Source: Fibrobacter sp. (lineage in GTDB: Bacteria; Fibrobacterota; Fibrobacteria; Fibrobacterales; Fibrobacteraceae). From it: DNA of 64,000 bases. Position 1 is the first letter of the stretch; each line of letters begins with the position of its first letter. Positions 19,701 through 28,770 of the stretch are shown one piece after another. The DNA is taken from NCBI GenBank assembly GCA_017642335.1, contig JAGCPF010000025.1, positions 62,001 to 126,000 of the forward strand, in the 5' to 3' direction. Made by a program: the position numbers and the translations under genes. The notes beneath the pieces are model-generated. The model saw only the letters and a list, made by a program, of their open reading frames with translations. It made no database searches and was not told the origin of the DNA.

Positions 19701-19727
19701 AAAAACCGTAGCCATTGGCTACGGTTT
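19701..19727 (-). terminator. Intrinsic terminator of the small-gene operon
   Basis: Perfect 11-bp arms (19703-19713, 19717-19727) with a 3-base loop are followed on the minus strand by a run of T. It ends the operon that closes with the SpoVG-like gene at 19751. Confidence 0.85.
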
Positions 19728-19750
19728 GGTGTGTTGGTTGGATTATCCGT

Positions 19751-20068
19751 CTATTTGGTGATTACGGCCTGGTATTTCTCCAAAACGCAAGTTTCGATGT
19801 GTTCACGAAGCTGGCGTGTCATTGGATTGACCATGTGGCGAAAATCCTCGCCCTTATAAAAGGGGTCGCATGGATAACCCACGAAAAGACCATTTTCGCC
19901 TTCGTTGATACGAAGACCACGAACGAGAAGTTGGTCATTGAGAACGACAGTCGCCAACCCCTTGAGATGACCCATAGAGGGGCCTTGGACAAATGGGAAG
20001 ACTTCCACATGCGTGACCACAAGACAGTCGAACATTACAGAATTTTCGGTTTCTTTTCTTTTAGGCAT
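19751..20068 (-). CDS. SpoVG family protein
   Basis: The 105-residue protein carries the SpoVG core: LKGLATVVLNDQLLVRGLRI, then EGENGLFVGYPC, then HMVNPMTRQLREHIETCVLE. SpoVG proteins are small nucleic-acid-binding regulators, common in phage early regions. The N-terminal strand is slightly longer than usual (about 30 residues before LKGLA). Its ATG overlaps the end of the DUF4314 gene by 8 bases. It is the last gene of the 21264-to-19751 operon, before the terminator at 19701-19727. No in-frame CGG. Confidence 0.85.
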   Translation of the reverse strand: MPKRKETENSVMFDCLVVTHVEVFPFVQGPSMGHLKGLATVVLNDQLLVRGLRINEGENGLFVGYPCDPFYKGEDFRHMVNPMTRQLREHIETCVLEKYQAVITK

Positions 20069-20252
20069 TTTTCTGCTCCTTGTTGTTGGTTATGATTTCG
20101 TATTCGTCCACATTGGGAATGATGGCACATCCACCCCAAGTGCCGTGAATTTGCCCAGCGTCATCAATGTGTTCGACAACGCCAATTTTTCCAGCATATT
20201 GCGGTTCGCCATTCATCGAAATGATTTTGATTTTGTCGCCAATCTTGACCAT
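20061..20252 (-). CDS. DUF4314-like small protein
   Basis: The 63-residue protein (MVKIGDKIKIISMNGEPQYA, then GKIGVVEHIDDAGQIHGTWG) matches the DUF4314 pattern, a small SH3-like barrel found in phages and plasmids with unknown function. The GT and W in GTWGG and the closing VDEYEII are typical. Its stop and start overlap both neighbours, implying coupled translation within the early operon. Confidence 0.75.
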   Translation of the reverse strand: MVKIGDKIKIISMNGEPQYAGKIGVVEHIDDAGQIHGTWGGCAIIPNVDEYEIITNNKEQKNA

Positions 20253-20563
20253 TACTTTTTACCCTCCAGAATTTCCTTCTTGGTGCGACGGCGACGGCGT
20301 TTCTTGCGTTCGGGTTCCACAGGGGGAACAGGACCAATGTTGGGGGCGGTTTCTTTCTTGAAATTCTCCAGAGAGCGTTCAGGAATGGAAATCTTTTGGA
20401 TCGATGCTCCAATCGTTCCAAAAGAAGTATTCATGTTGAATTCGCCAACCTTCGCAAGCTCGCCATAGGCGACCGACTCGATTTGCGAAACGATGCGACC
20501 AATGGTAAGGGGGGCTACATCGTCAGCCATTTCAATGGTGAATGTGATTTTGAAGTTTTTCAT
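20252..20563 (-). CDS. Phage protein with basic C-terminal tail, unknown
   Basis: The 103-residue product has an N-terminal beta-like region (FKITFTIEMADDVAPLTIGR) and a strongly basic, proline-rich tail (PPVEPERKKRRRRRTKKEIL) that suggests nucleic-acid binding. The stop base is shared with the DUF4314 start (20252). The family is not recognised. The two nearby CGG triplets are out of frame. Confidence 0.6.
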   Translation of the reverse strand: MKNFKITFTIEMADDVAPLTIGRIVSQIESVAYGELAKVGEFNMNTSFGTIGASIQKISIPERSLENFKKETAPNIGPVPPVEPERKKRRRRRTKKEILEGKK

Positions 20564-20582
20564 TTTGAGTTTTCCTTTTTGG

Positions 20583-20855
20583 TTAGGGGTTAGATTTGCT
20601 TGTTAAAACGATTTCGTCATCGTCAGAAAATTCACAGCCAATGTCGCGGTTAATTCGTTGTATCAAATCGAACGACACGCAAAGCAAATGGTTATAATCG
20701 CCAGCCATTGCGTCTTTCAGATAATCCGCCTTTATGGTTTCATATTCGTCAATGGCAAGTTCCATGTTTTCCCGTTCTGTTTTGAGAGCGTCGCACACAT
20801 ACGACATAATGGCAAAGGCGTTTCCATTCACGCCAACGAGGGTATATTTCACCAT
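20583..20855 (-). CDS. Small phage protein; contains the one in-frame CGG not used for recoding
   Basis: I start this gene at the ATG at 20853-20855, which overlaps the upstream stop. The 90-residue product is helical and acidic (MELAIDEYETIKADYLKDAM). At codon 28 it has an in-frame CGG (KTE-R-ENM). A +1 skip here would give a stop 13 codons on, whereas reading arginine keeps a sensible protein to the normal end. This is the only in-frame CGG I found in the phage that does not fit the recoding rule, and it is followed by G (CGGG), unlike all 17 shift sites. Function unknown. Confidence 0.65.
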   Translation of the reverse strand: MVKYTLVGVNGNAFAIMSYVCDALKTERENMELAIDEYETIKADYLKDAMAGDYNHLLCVSFDLIQRINRDIGCEFSDDDEIVLTSKSNP

Positions 20856-20856
20856 T

Positions 20857-21264
20857 TTACACCATCCATTCAATGTCAAGGGTTTTAATCATTTCGCCCA
20901 TTGTCTTTGTCAATGGTTCGAAGGAATCGTCACGATAGACTCGGGTGTTTTTGTCGTTTACGGCAAACAGTTCGTCAAGAGAAAACGAACCAAGTTCCAA
21001 ACCCATTCCCAAATCCACAGCACCAAAAACAACTTTTCCAAAATTGTTGTGGTAATTTTCAGAAGGCGAGTCAAAGTCATCGTCTTCCAGAACGAACCAA
21101 TGGCATTTTGAAATGCCGATAATGTTCTTTTGGGGAAATGTCTTAATGAACGAGTAATGAGCGATAACTTTCTTTTCGTCATTCGGCACGCCATCGTATT
21201 TGGCGTAAGGCGTTTCGTGTATCGCTTTCACGATTTCGGGAGTGATTAATTTTTCAAAATCCAT
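20857..21264 (-). CDS. DUF2958-like phage protein
   Basis: From the ATG at 21262-21264 (ribosome site AAGGAAAAC just upstream) the product is 135 residues. It shows the DUF2958 pattern: a start with KLITPEIV, a central hydrophobic strand (VVFGAVDLGMGLELGSFSLD) and the FSLDEL...VYRDDSFEP ending. Such proteins are common on plasmids and phages, and their role is unknown. It heads the early operon running down to 19751. The region 21300-21440 upstream is AT-rich with TTTACAT-type boxes (21314-21320) and probably carries the promoter. Confidence 0.7.
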   Translation of the reverse strand: MDFEKLITPEIVKAIHETPYAKYDGVPNDEKKVIAHYSFIKTFPQKNIIGISKCHWFVLEDDDFDSPSENYHNNFGKVVFGAVDLGMGLELGSFSLDELFAVNDKNTRVYRDDSFEPLTKTMGEMIKTLDIEWMV

Positions 21265-21444
21265 AATGTTTTCCTTTCTGTTGGTTGAACAAACATTTGT
21301 TTGTAAGGAAAAATTTACATTAAGGACTTGACTTGTAAACCCCAAAATAGCAGACAAATTAAAATAATTTTCAGAGCAAAAATTAGGTTGCGAAATCTGG
21401 CAAATCTGGCGATAAGTTGTATGTAATAAGTTTTAAACATTTCA

Positions 21445-21480
21445 AAAAAAATGGTGCTTTTTAATTAAGCACCATTTTTT
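21445..21480. terminator. Bidirectional terminator at the end of the late operon
   Basis: Arms 21445-21458 and 21467-21480 pair perfectly over 14 bases around 8 bases, with A/T runs on both sides. It overlaps the stop codon of the gene at 21479-21955. Confidence 0.85.
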
Positions 21481-21955
21481 ATTTTAACCTTAACCAATGA
21501 CATTTACAGTTATAACGCCCTTCTCGATTTGGAACATGACCGTAAAATTTCGGTTCTGTTGGCGATGTTTCTACATGACCATTTAACGCCAAGCATTTTT
21601 CACAGCACATTGGATTTGCTACAAACACCCATTTCGTTTCATTGTTCGCTGGTGTTGTTCCACCACTTGAATTTATCATTGAAGAAACGGAAGTTCCTGT
21701 TTGCGTTTGTGGTTCATTCGCATTTCTTCCGCTTGCGTTTTGTGATTGTTTCGCTTTGTCAAAATAGAGCCATTGGGAAACACTGTTTGGAACATAGCCC
21801 TGATTTGAGTAAGAGAAATTAAGGCTATGTGTATAATCGGATTTTTTGTTTGACGGTAGCATGTTGGAAATCTTGCTATTTCCACGACCAGCCGCCAAAA
21901 GCAAACCACCCAAAAAACCTTCTATAAGTTTTCTGTATTCGCTACTTGTCGCCAT
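21479..21955 (-). CDS. Phage head-morphogenesis-like protein (Mu F-type cysteine motif)
   Basis: The 158-residue protein ends with CCEKCLALNGHVETSPTEPK followed by a closing NCKCHW. This is the pattern of C-x2-C, a small loop and a terminal C-x-C seen at the end of Mu gpF-like minor head proteins. The long hydrophilic, Gln/Ser/Thr-rich middle has no recognised domain. It is the last gene of the long minus-strand late operon (terminator 21445-21480), one base after the gene upstream. It is shorter than full Mu F proteins, so only that C-terminal module is shared. No in-frame CGG. Confidence 0.6.
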   Translation of the reverse strand: MATSSEYRKLIEGFLGGLLLAAGRGNSKISNMLPSNKKSDYTHSLNFSYSNQGYVPNSVSQWLYFDKAKQSQNASGRNANEPQTQTGTSVSSMINSSGGTTPANNETKWVFVANPMCCEKCLALNGHVETSPTEPKFYGHVPNREGRYNCKCHWLRLK

Positions 21956-21956
21956 G

Positions 21957-23513
21957 CTATTCCCCCAACATCATTTTGATTTTATAACGCTTAATGGCTT
22001 CTTCTTTAGCTTCTTTTTCCGCCTTTTCTTGTTTGGCTTCTTGTATCAAGTTTATAAGAACGCCTATTCCGGGAATGTTTGAATTTTTATCCTGTTCATA
22101 ACCGTAATCACCGTATTTATTCGTGATAAATGATTTAGCAGAATTTTCTTGAAGTATTTTCTTGTTTGTTTTTAATCCTTTGTCGTTAAGTTCCTTATAT
22201 GGTGAGTTTTCCAAAGCTGTTAAAATTTCGTCTGCGGATTCTCTAGCCCTTGTTTCGTGCGGAACTTTATTTTCTGTCGTTTGCGTGGTGATTGTCTTCT
22301 TTGCGTTTTCTCCATTACCATCTGTAAGTTTCAAAACCTTCATTTCATTTTCGGATAATGTGTTCAGGTAATTACCGACTTTTTCCTTGAATGATTTGCC
22401 TGGTTGTTCAAAAATCTGTTCCAAGATTTCATCGTTTATTTTGTTTCGTGGGTATGAATTGAGAAACGCCTTTTCGGCTTCATCCAAATCGCTTTTTCCG
22501 AACGCCAAAGCCCTTTCTTGAAGTTCGTCAAATCGTTTGTTGTTCGCCCTGATTTTCGCCATGACATCATCGGCACCACCTTCGCCAATTTCATAAAGCC
22601 ATTTGAGTAAACCACGGTCTGGGCGTCCAGAGCCACTTCTGTATCGTGAAATAGCCATTGGCACACCCTTTAATAAAACTGGGGCTCCAATGTTCGTTCC
22701 TGCCCCTTGAAGGGCATCCCCAAGATTGAATGACGAACGATCGTTTTCTGGGTCATCGTATGCGAGAGCGTCCAAACCTTCCATAATGAAAGGATTTGCC
22801 CCATTCTCGATGGCGAAATTTAAGCCACGAGCAACAGCACCTTTTTTGCCATTCGCCCTTAACATCGTGCCGATTGGTTTTATAGCTGTCCCAGCGGCCT
22901 TTCCGTATGGAACAGCATACAGGGCGTTTTCACCGACATCAAGCAAAAGACTTGGGTCGAAATCGCCATTCTTGTCTGTGAACAAGTCGGCATTGACACC
23001 TTCACGAAGTCGTTTTTCATAAAGTCGAGGGGTGAAAACTTCTTGAACCATGTTCATGATTGGGTTCATCACTTTATGACCAAACGCCCATTCAGGCCAC
23101 ATATTGTCCTTTCTGGATTGAATGAGCGACTGTTTTTCAAGTTCCGCTTTCAATGTCGGAAGCGGGATCCCATTCTGCTTGGCGATTTCAGCAATTCTTT
23201 CTTCGCCATATTCGTCTGGATTGTTCCATTTATAGAGAATGTCCTTGTCGTTGAACAAAGCCGGCAAATCCAAGTCCTTGTCTTTCCAATTTGGTTCTTT
23301 TGAATTTGCCAAAGTCCACAATGTCGCATCATGCGGTAAATACTTCGAAAGACCTTCTCTATTTACAGCAATGAATTTCGCCAATTCTGAATCGGACAGA
23401 TTTTCCAACTGTTTGGCGATGTCCATCAAGTATTTTTCTTCATCGCTTTGTGGTTCATAAAGAACGGCTGTTCCAACAAGTTCATCAATTAGATTTTCCT
23501 TATTTGTAGCCAT
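21957..23513 (-). CDS. Probable internal virion/ejection protein
   Basis: The 518-residue protein is helical and charged. A small-residue-rich middle (ALYAVPYGKAAGTAIKPIGT, then GDALQGAGTNIGAPVLLKGV, about residues 195-290) could insert in membranes. P22-like phages place ejection proteins (gp7, gp16, gp20) after the tail-hub genes, and this gene has that position. Gly/Ala-rich helices are typical of such proteins. No enzymatic motif is seen. It has no in-frame CGG in over 500 codons. It starts 1 base after the upstream stop. Confidence 0.55.
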   Translation of the reverse strand: MATNKENLIDELVGTAVLYEPQSDEEKYLMDIAKQLENLSDSELAKFIAVNREGLSKYLPHDATLWTLANSKEPNWKDKDLDLPALFNDKDILYKWNNPDEYGEERIAEIAKQNGIPLPTLKAELEKQSLIQSRKDNMWPEWAFGHKVMNPIMNMVQEVFTPRLYEKRLREGVNADLFTDKNGDFDPSLLLDVGENALYAVPYGKAAGTAIKPIGTMLRANGKKGAVARGLNFAIENGANPFIMEGLDALAYDDPENDRSSFNLGDALQGAGTNIGAPVLLKGVPMAISRYRSGSGRPDRGLLKWLYEIGEGGADDVMAKIRANNKRFDELQERALAFGKSDLDEAEKAFLNSYPRNKINDEILEQIFEQPGKSFKEKVGNYLNTLSENEMKVLKLTDGNGENAKKTITTQTTENKVPHETRARESADEILTALENSPYKELNDKGLKTNKKILQENSAKSFITNKYGDYGYEQDKNSNIPGIGVLINLIQEAKQEKAEKEAKEEAIKRYKIKMMLGE

Positions 23514-23514
23514 T

Positions 23515-24597
23515 TTAGATTAACCCCTTATTTCTCAAATAATTAAACTTGTTTTCGTTTCGAGCTTTCCAAAGTTTCTTTTCTGAAATGCTCATGGACT
23601 TATATTTTGTGGCATCGTCATTTTGAGTTTTTGGACTGTATTGCTTTTCAAGTGCGTTCTGTTCGTATTTGGTCAAAGGCCATTTGCTTAAAAGTTCATC
23701 CAATGACATTTTGTTTGCGTCCGCCTTTTCGTTGCCAGCACCGATCGCTCTTGAGCGTGCGTTTGCTTTCGTTTCCCTTGTGAATGTTTCTTTTTCAGTT
23801 TCGCCACCTAAAATTTTCTGTTTGAGAGCGAATGCTTCTTTTGAATTGTTCTGAATCAAAGGTTCCAACTGCGTAAGCATTGAACTTTTCATTTCGTCTG
23901 TCAAGTCGCCTGAACGAACATGTTTTTCATATTCTGTTTCTATTTCCACGACCTTTGCGAAATCAGCGTCAGCACTGAATTTTCCTTTCTTGATAGCCTC
24001 TTTAACCTTATTCGTGTATTCGTTCATGTCGGAAAGTCCGAAACTTGCCAACTGTTCAGGGGTGTACGCCCTAGCCAATGTTTCATAAGCCATGTTCATT
24101 TGGTCTAAATCAGTCAAGATTTTGTCTTCATACGCCTTTCTTTGGAATGGGTCGATGGTCGCTGTCATTTGCCTAAAGTCGTTCGCTATTGAAATTTGCT
24201 TTTGTCTAATGTCGTTTGCGGCTCCATTGACTTTCATTCGTGTTTGACTTGCGTTCGAGTTTTTCAAGTTCTGTTGGAACTGTCTTTCGGCATCTTCACG
24301 GTTCTTTTGCCAATTCCACTGTATTTGTGCCGTGTTGTCTTTCTTTATTCGTCTAGCCCTGTTCATGGCGATTTGATTTTCTAAATCGGTATCATTCAGC
24401 TCTTGTGATGTTCCGTTTTGACCTTCCATCAAATTTGCCAATTCCCTATCAAGCAAATAATCGTGAGTGTTGCGAATCCCTTCGCCCAAGTTTTTCGCTA
24501 TATCGTTATAGGTTTTCTGTTTGTTTTCAAGGCTCTTTAAAAGAACATTTGAAAAATCTATTGGGTCTTGAAACTGCCATTCTATATTCAAAGCCAT
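23515..24597 (-). CDS. Probable internal virion/ejection protein
   Basis: The 360-residue, almost wholly helical protein is rich in Gln, Asn, Lys and Glu (WNWQKNREDAERQFQQNLKN and similar), with long predicted coiled coil at about residues 85-180. It lies between the small virion gene at 24607 and the 518-residue gene at 21957, in the slot of the P22 ejection-protein genes. It has no transmembrane segment and no in-frame CGG. The function is inferred from position and composition only. Confidence 0.55.
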   Translation of the reverse strand: MALNIEWQFQDPIDFSNVLLKSLENKQKTYNDIAKNLGEGIRNTHDYLLDRELANLMEGQNGTSQELNDTDLENQIAMNRARRIKKDNTAQIQWNWQKNREDAERQFQQNLKNSNASQTRMKVNGAANDIRQKQISIANDFRQMTATIDPFQRKAYEDKILTDLDQMNMAYETLARAYTPEQLASFGLSDMNEYTNKVKEAIKKGKFSADADFAKVVEIETEYEKHVRSGDLTDEMKSSMLTQLEPLIQNNSKEAFALKQKILGGETEKETFTRETKANARSRAIGAGNEKADANKMSLDELLSKWPLTKYEQNALEKQYSPKTQNDDATKYKSMSISEKKLWKARNENKFNYLRNKGLI

Positions 24598-24606
24598 ATT
24601 GCCCCC

Positions 24607-25002
24607 TTATAATGCCATCAAGCCACCGCCCATATTCATGAGCATTTGTTTAATGGTTCCCTTCAATCCATTTTGACGGTGGTTGTCAAGTGAACTTTGG
24701 TCGAAATTTATGTGTGTAGAACTGTCGTTTGGTTTGAGTTTTTCCAAGTCCTCGCCATTGAGCAACTGTTTCGCCACTTCATTCTTGACTTCTTCCGAAT
24801 CAAATTCTGGAATTTCATCGTCAGCCATCGATGTATCCAAATCAGGGTTATAATCCAACATGGTTCTAATGCTGTTGAGCATTTCCTGTCTTTCGTCACC
24901 TGATTGTTGATGGTTCTGTAAAGCTCCATTGTCAAATTTGACTTGGTTTTGTGTTTGAACTGGGTTCAATGTGTTTAATGAATAATTCCAACTTCCTAGC
25001 AT
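24607..25002 (-). CDS. Small virion-operon protein, unknown
   Basis: The 131-residue protein has an acidic helical middle (YNPDLDTSMADDEIPEFDSE) and ends in a Gly/Met-rich hydrophobic tail (MLMNMGGGLMAL). It lies 9 bases before the 360-residue gene and 12 bases after the gene at 25015. It has no in-frame CGG. It may be a small ejection or scaffold-like protein. The family is not recognised. Confidence 0.5.
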   Translation of the reverse strand: MLGSWNYSLNTLNPVQTQNQVKFDNGALQNHQQSGDERQEMLNSIRTMLDYNPDLDTSMADDEIPEFDSEEVKNEVAKQLLNGEDLEKLKPNDSSTHINFDQSSLDNHRQNGLKGTIKQMLMNMGGGLMAL

Positions 25003-25014
25003 TTTATTTTCTCC

Positions 25015-25762
25015 TTATCCAGCCATTACTGAATTGAATGTGTTTAGAGCGAAGTTGAGCATATCGGCAACACCATTATTTTCGGATAATGAAGCATTAG
25101 CAAGTGATGTGTTCACATTCGCCATGCCGTTTGTGTATGCGTTGTTTGCGTTAATCATTCCACCGTAATAATCGCCCATACCATTAAGCCAGTTTGTCGT
25201 GTCGGTGTTGTAATCGTTCCCTAATTGGTTCATAAGGGTTTTATACAAGTCGCTCTTTGATTTGTAGGCGTTTTGTTTCTCGTTTGCGTTGAATTGTTGT
25301 TCCTGTAAAGCTTGACTTTTGTCCTGTGCGTATCTGTTAAACGCCTTGTCGTATTCTTCACTTGCCATAGCTTGTGATTTTGCGTTTAATGCGTTTAGAT
25401 AATCGGAACTGAACATATTTCCGAGCGTTCGCCTGTGAATTTGTTATAGCGTCACTTGCCGCTTTAATTCTCATGTCCATCGCCGGCGACATGAAGTCTT
25501 CGACCGATTTCCCATATTGAAATTTTGAAGGGTCGTATGTGCCGATGTTCGCATAATCTGTTTTAGCCTGATTGTATTGGCTTTTCAAAGTGTCATCGTG
25601 TGCTTGTGAAATTGTGTCAAGATACTTGTTCAATGTATCTTGATTTTCGTTATAATTGTTCTGCCATAAACCCCTGTTTTGAGCTATGGCTTTTTTCGCA
25701 TCGTTCACTTGGTCGGCATTGCCGAAACCAAGGGCGTTCGCTATTGTGGACATGACACCCAT
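25015..25762 (-). CDS. Probable ejection/tail protein, CGG-recoded
   Basis: Two frames join by skipping the C at 25423 (GCT C GGA AAT) to give 248 residues: an N-terminal Gly/Ala start (MGVMSTIANALGFGNADQVN), Asn/Gln-rich helices, the joint ITNSQANA-G-NMFSSDYLNA, then more helices (AQDKSQALQEQQFNANEKQN). Without recoding a stop follows 21 codons after CGG. The composition and the position after the gp10-like gene suggest an internal virion or ejection protein. The continuous helical character across the joint supports one protein. Confidence 0.65.
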
Positions 25763-25778
25763 AAATTATCCTCCAATT

Positions 25779-26105
25779 TTATTCGTTATTGACTGAATTT
25801 TTTGTGTTCAATTTCTGTATTTCGATTTTACAAGGTTGGGAAACGCAAATAGCGGTTTGCCCAATTTTCACGACCATACAAGAAACCGAACCATCGTTGT
25901 TAAAAACTTTCGCTATCAAGGTTTGGTCGGCTCTTGATGGGAGCAAATAAGAACCTTCTTTGGGGCAAAACAGTTCCCATATTTCCAAGTTCGAACCAAT
26001 GACAATGACGGACCAATCGTTTACAGTATTGACGGAATACGCTCCGTTAAGGATTTCTCGCATGTTTTCTATCGGTGTGGTGTTGTTTATTTCGCCATTC
26101 TTCAT
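25779..26105 (-). CDS. Small beta-rich virion-operon protein, unknown
   Basis: The 108-residue product looks beta-rich (VNDWSVIVIGSNLEIWELFC, then SVSCMVVKIGQTAICVSQPC). It sits 8 bases after the gp10-like gene and before the recoded gene at 25015. P22-like clusters can carry a small adaptor here (gp26-like needle or other plug), but this protein lacks the long coiled coil of a needle. It has no in-frame CGG. Function not assigned. Confidence 0.5.
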   Translation of the reverse strand: MKNGEINNTTPIENMREILNGAYSVNTVNDWSVIVIGSNLEIWELFCPKEGSYLLPSRADQTLIAKVFNNDGSVSCMVVKIGQTAICVSQPCKIEIQKLNTKNSVNNE

Positions 26106-26113
26106 AATGCCCC

Positions 26114-27746
26114 CTACATGCTAAAGCCCAACGGAGAAACACGAATACTTGCGTTTGTTAATGTGACATCCATGTTTTCGGAAAATGTCAAACGAACGAC
26201 ACAAAGTCTTTGAACACCCAAGTTGAGAAAACGGACACGATAAAAATACTGTCCCGTTTTTCCGCATTCTTCAAGAACCGTATTTCCAAAAGAATTACCG
26301 CCATCTTCTGAAATTTCCAACTGAACCTTTGGATTTACGCTGTAATCGTTTATTGATCCTGTATTGAGTTCTACTCCCAATTCGTCAAAGGTGAAATTTT
26401 GGTAATTGTTCATAATTACGGGTGATTGTCTTCTACGAATAAGGGAAACGCTTTCATTCTCGTTTACTTCTTCTCGGTGGAAATTATCATCCAAATAAAC
26501 AAGCTCACCATCGCCAATGTGACCAAATACAGTTCTATTGTCGAACCAAACGGGATAAATCAAGTTCCATGCCAAATCACGACCTGTTTCAAAATTTCGA
26601 GAAGACCTTTCTGCCCATTGGTGCGTGGAAAAATCATAGACGAAAGTTCGACTTCTCTTGTTTTGTGCGTTCGGAATGTATAGACCATAGAACGCATGAT
26701 TTGAGCGACTGTAAGCAAATCCTATGGCGTTGTCTGTGTCGGAATTATCCAAGATTTCATCAAGCCATGTTTCTGAAATCTTTTGAAATTCTGTTCCAGA
26801 AATCGCAAATACAGCCCTTCCAGCGTTCATTCCATTAGATACGAAACAAACATTGTTGTTTACGCTTGCCACGGATTTGGGCGAGTCTAAACCAACTTCT
26901 CTATTGAATGTGTAAGATGTCCTAACCCAAGTTTGGTATTGCTCCGCGTCGCCCCTTTGCCAGAACTCAATGGATTTCGGTCCAAATACAATCAGGTTTG
27001 AACCAATGGCATATAGGGCACTTATGGCATCGCTATTTGATTCGCCATTCTTGTAAAGTGGCGTTCCGTAATCGTCTAAAAATACATATTGGTCACTTTG
27101 GACTGTTTCTGTATCTGGCGTAATGTTGTCGGGCTTATATTGGACTTCTCCGTTCACGATTTTATAGACTTGTCGTGTCGTTTGCGAAAGTGGGTATGGT
27201 ATGGAATAATAGGCATAACCGCTACCGCTATCGTTTACGATAATGGAACCCGAAACGACTTGAACATGTGTGGGCTTTATCTTTGCTCCCTGTTCGTTTA
27301 TTCTGTCGGGCAAATTTATGTAATGGAGAGAACCACCTTCTTTGAGATTGTAATAGAAAAGATTTACACCATCGGCAATTAAAAGAAGTGGTCGTTCACC
27401 ACCTGTTTCCGCAAATGTCGGGTATGACCCAGTATTTACGCTTCCTAGACACTCTACGCCCCACTTATAATCCACTCTATACAATTTTGAATGGATGACG
27501 AAAAACGCATCAGGGGCGTTGTTGTTCGTGTCTAGCCCTGTGGAAGAAACGAAAGAACCATGACACCCTTCTTTCGTGTTTTCAAGTTGCTTAATCCATT
27601 TGATACCGTGGAACGGACTTTTGATAGACCACTTCTCCGTTTGATTCCTGATACATGTTTATCGACAATGCGGAACCCATTGTAGAAGGGAATTTGGCTT
27701 TGTTTTGGTCGCCAATCAAATTTGAAATAACGCTAACCTTTGACAT
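26114..27746 (-). CDS. P22 gp10-like tail hub/DNA-stabilisation protein, CGG-recoded
   Basis: The plain frame stops at CCA CGG TAT CAA ATG GAT TAA after 51 codons. Skipping the C at 27608 joins it to a 497-codon frame, for 543 residues. The start (PSTMGSALSINMYQESNGEV) parallels the P22 gp10 opening about vital-name-type Asn-Met sequence (PVNMLATPKE). Later parts match its propeller (AIGSNLIVFGPKSIEFWQRG, SRNFETGRDLAWNLIYPVWF). gp10 caps the portal and gp4 ring and anchors the tailspikes. The start overlaps nothing and lies just before the gp4-like stop. All other CGG triplets in the gene are out of frame. Confidence 0.82.
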
Positions 27747-28674
27747 TTACCAACCTACGCCATTTATTCCGTTATAATAATTTTCAAGAAAAGAACCTTC
27801 CATATTTGACCACACGATAGGTCTATTTGACGAATTAATCCTTTTTATAAGTGATTTCTGTTCCTCGAAATCTTCTTTGAAAACAGAAATCCAATCGTTC
27901 AATTTGTATCTAATCGCAAGTCTATAAGTCAATCCTGTCAAGAGAAGCGATTTATACATGTCTTGAAGGTTCAATGTGCTGGATAAATCTATTTCGTCTA
28001 TATCGTCAATGAAACAAATCTTATAGGCGGAACTTATGGTAGAATCAAGAATGATTGAACCTTTCATTACGCCATATTCAAAATCATAAAGATTTCTATT
28101 TCGCCACCAATCCAAGTCGCTGTATGAGTAATAGAACCAAGAAAAAGCGTTCTGTCCTACCTGTTGGCAAATATACGCCTTGTCTATATCCAAGATATAG
28201 GCGATTTTTCCGCATTAAATCACTTGATGCTTCTGGAAGGTCATCGTTTGTTTCGCATTGAATGACACTTGGCTTTATCGTTTTTGATTTGACAGCGTTG
28301 GGATCGAAATAGACATTGTAAGTGTATTGTGTAGAAAGATGGTTTCGTGATTCGCTAAAGATTGATTCAATGTTTGTTTTCACCAACTGAATAAATCTGT
28401 CGCCATTCTTTCGACCAACTGATTTAATCGTGCTTGGTGGATTTTTTACCTGAATGTCGAAGTCGATTGAATTGCCGATTGTGATTTCATTTTTACCGCT
28501 TACATCAAAAATCTTGAAATTGTCCGCTATGTATTCCTGTGTATTGAGAATTGAAATCAAGTCTTTCAATTCGTTTTCACCTGTTTTCGCTTTTATTCCG
28601 TTTACGGCTTGACCATCGCCAACAAGTCCACATCTTGAAAAAGCGTTTTGAATTAAATCGTTTACTGAAATCAT
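27747..28674 (-). CDS. P22 gp4-like tail accessory factor, CGG-recoded
   Basis: The frames join by skipping the C at 28212 (ATG C GGA AAA) for a 308-residue protein. The start (SVNDLIQNAFSRCGLVGDGQ) and the later segment NAFSWFYYSYSDLDWWRN fit a gp4-type head-completion protein that sits under the portal ring, though it is longer than P22 gp4. After the joint the sequence GKIAYILDIDKAYICQQVGQ continues naturally, whereas the plain frame gives an unrelated Arg/Leu-rich tail. A TATAAATAC box lies 15 bases upstream of the start (28689-28697). Confidence 0.8.
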
Positions 28675-28688
28675 TTGGTAACCTCATT

Positions 28689-28697
28689 GTATTTATA
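28689..28697 (-). promoter_or_regulatory. TATAAATAC late promoter candidate
   Basis: The minus strand reads TATAAATAC, matching the T4 late -10 consensus TATAAATA. It stands upstream of the gp4-like gene and between it and the coat gene. Confidence 0.45.
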
Positions 28698-28770
28698 AAC
28701 CATAAACAAAAAAATGTTGGCGAGAATAAACCCGCCAACATTTCAAGGTGAAAGGAGTGACACCTTTCTT

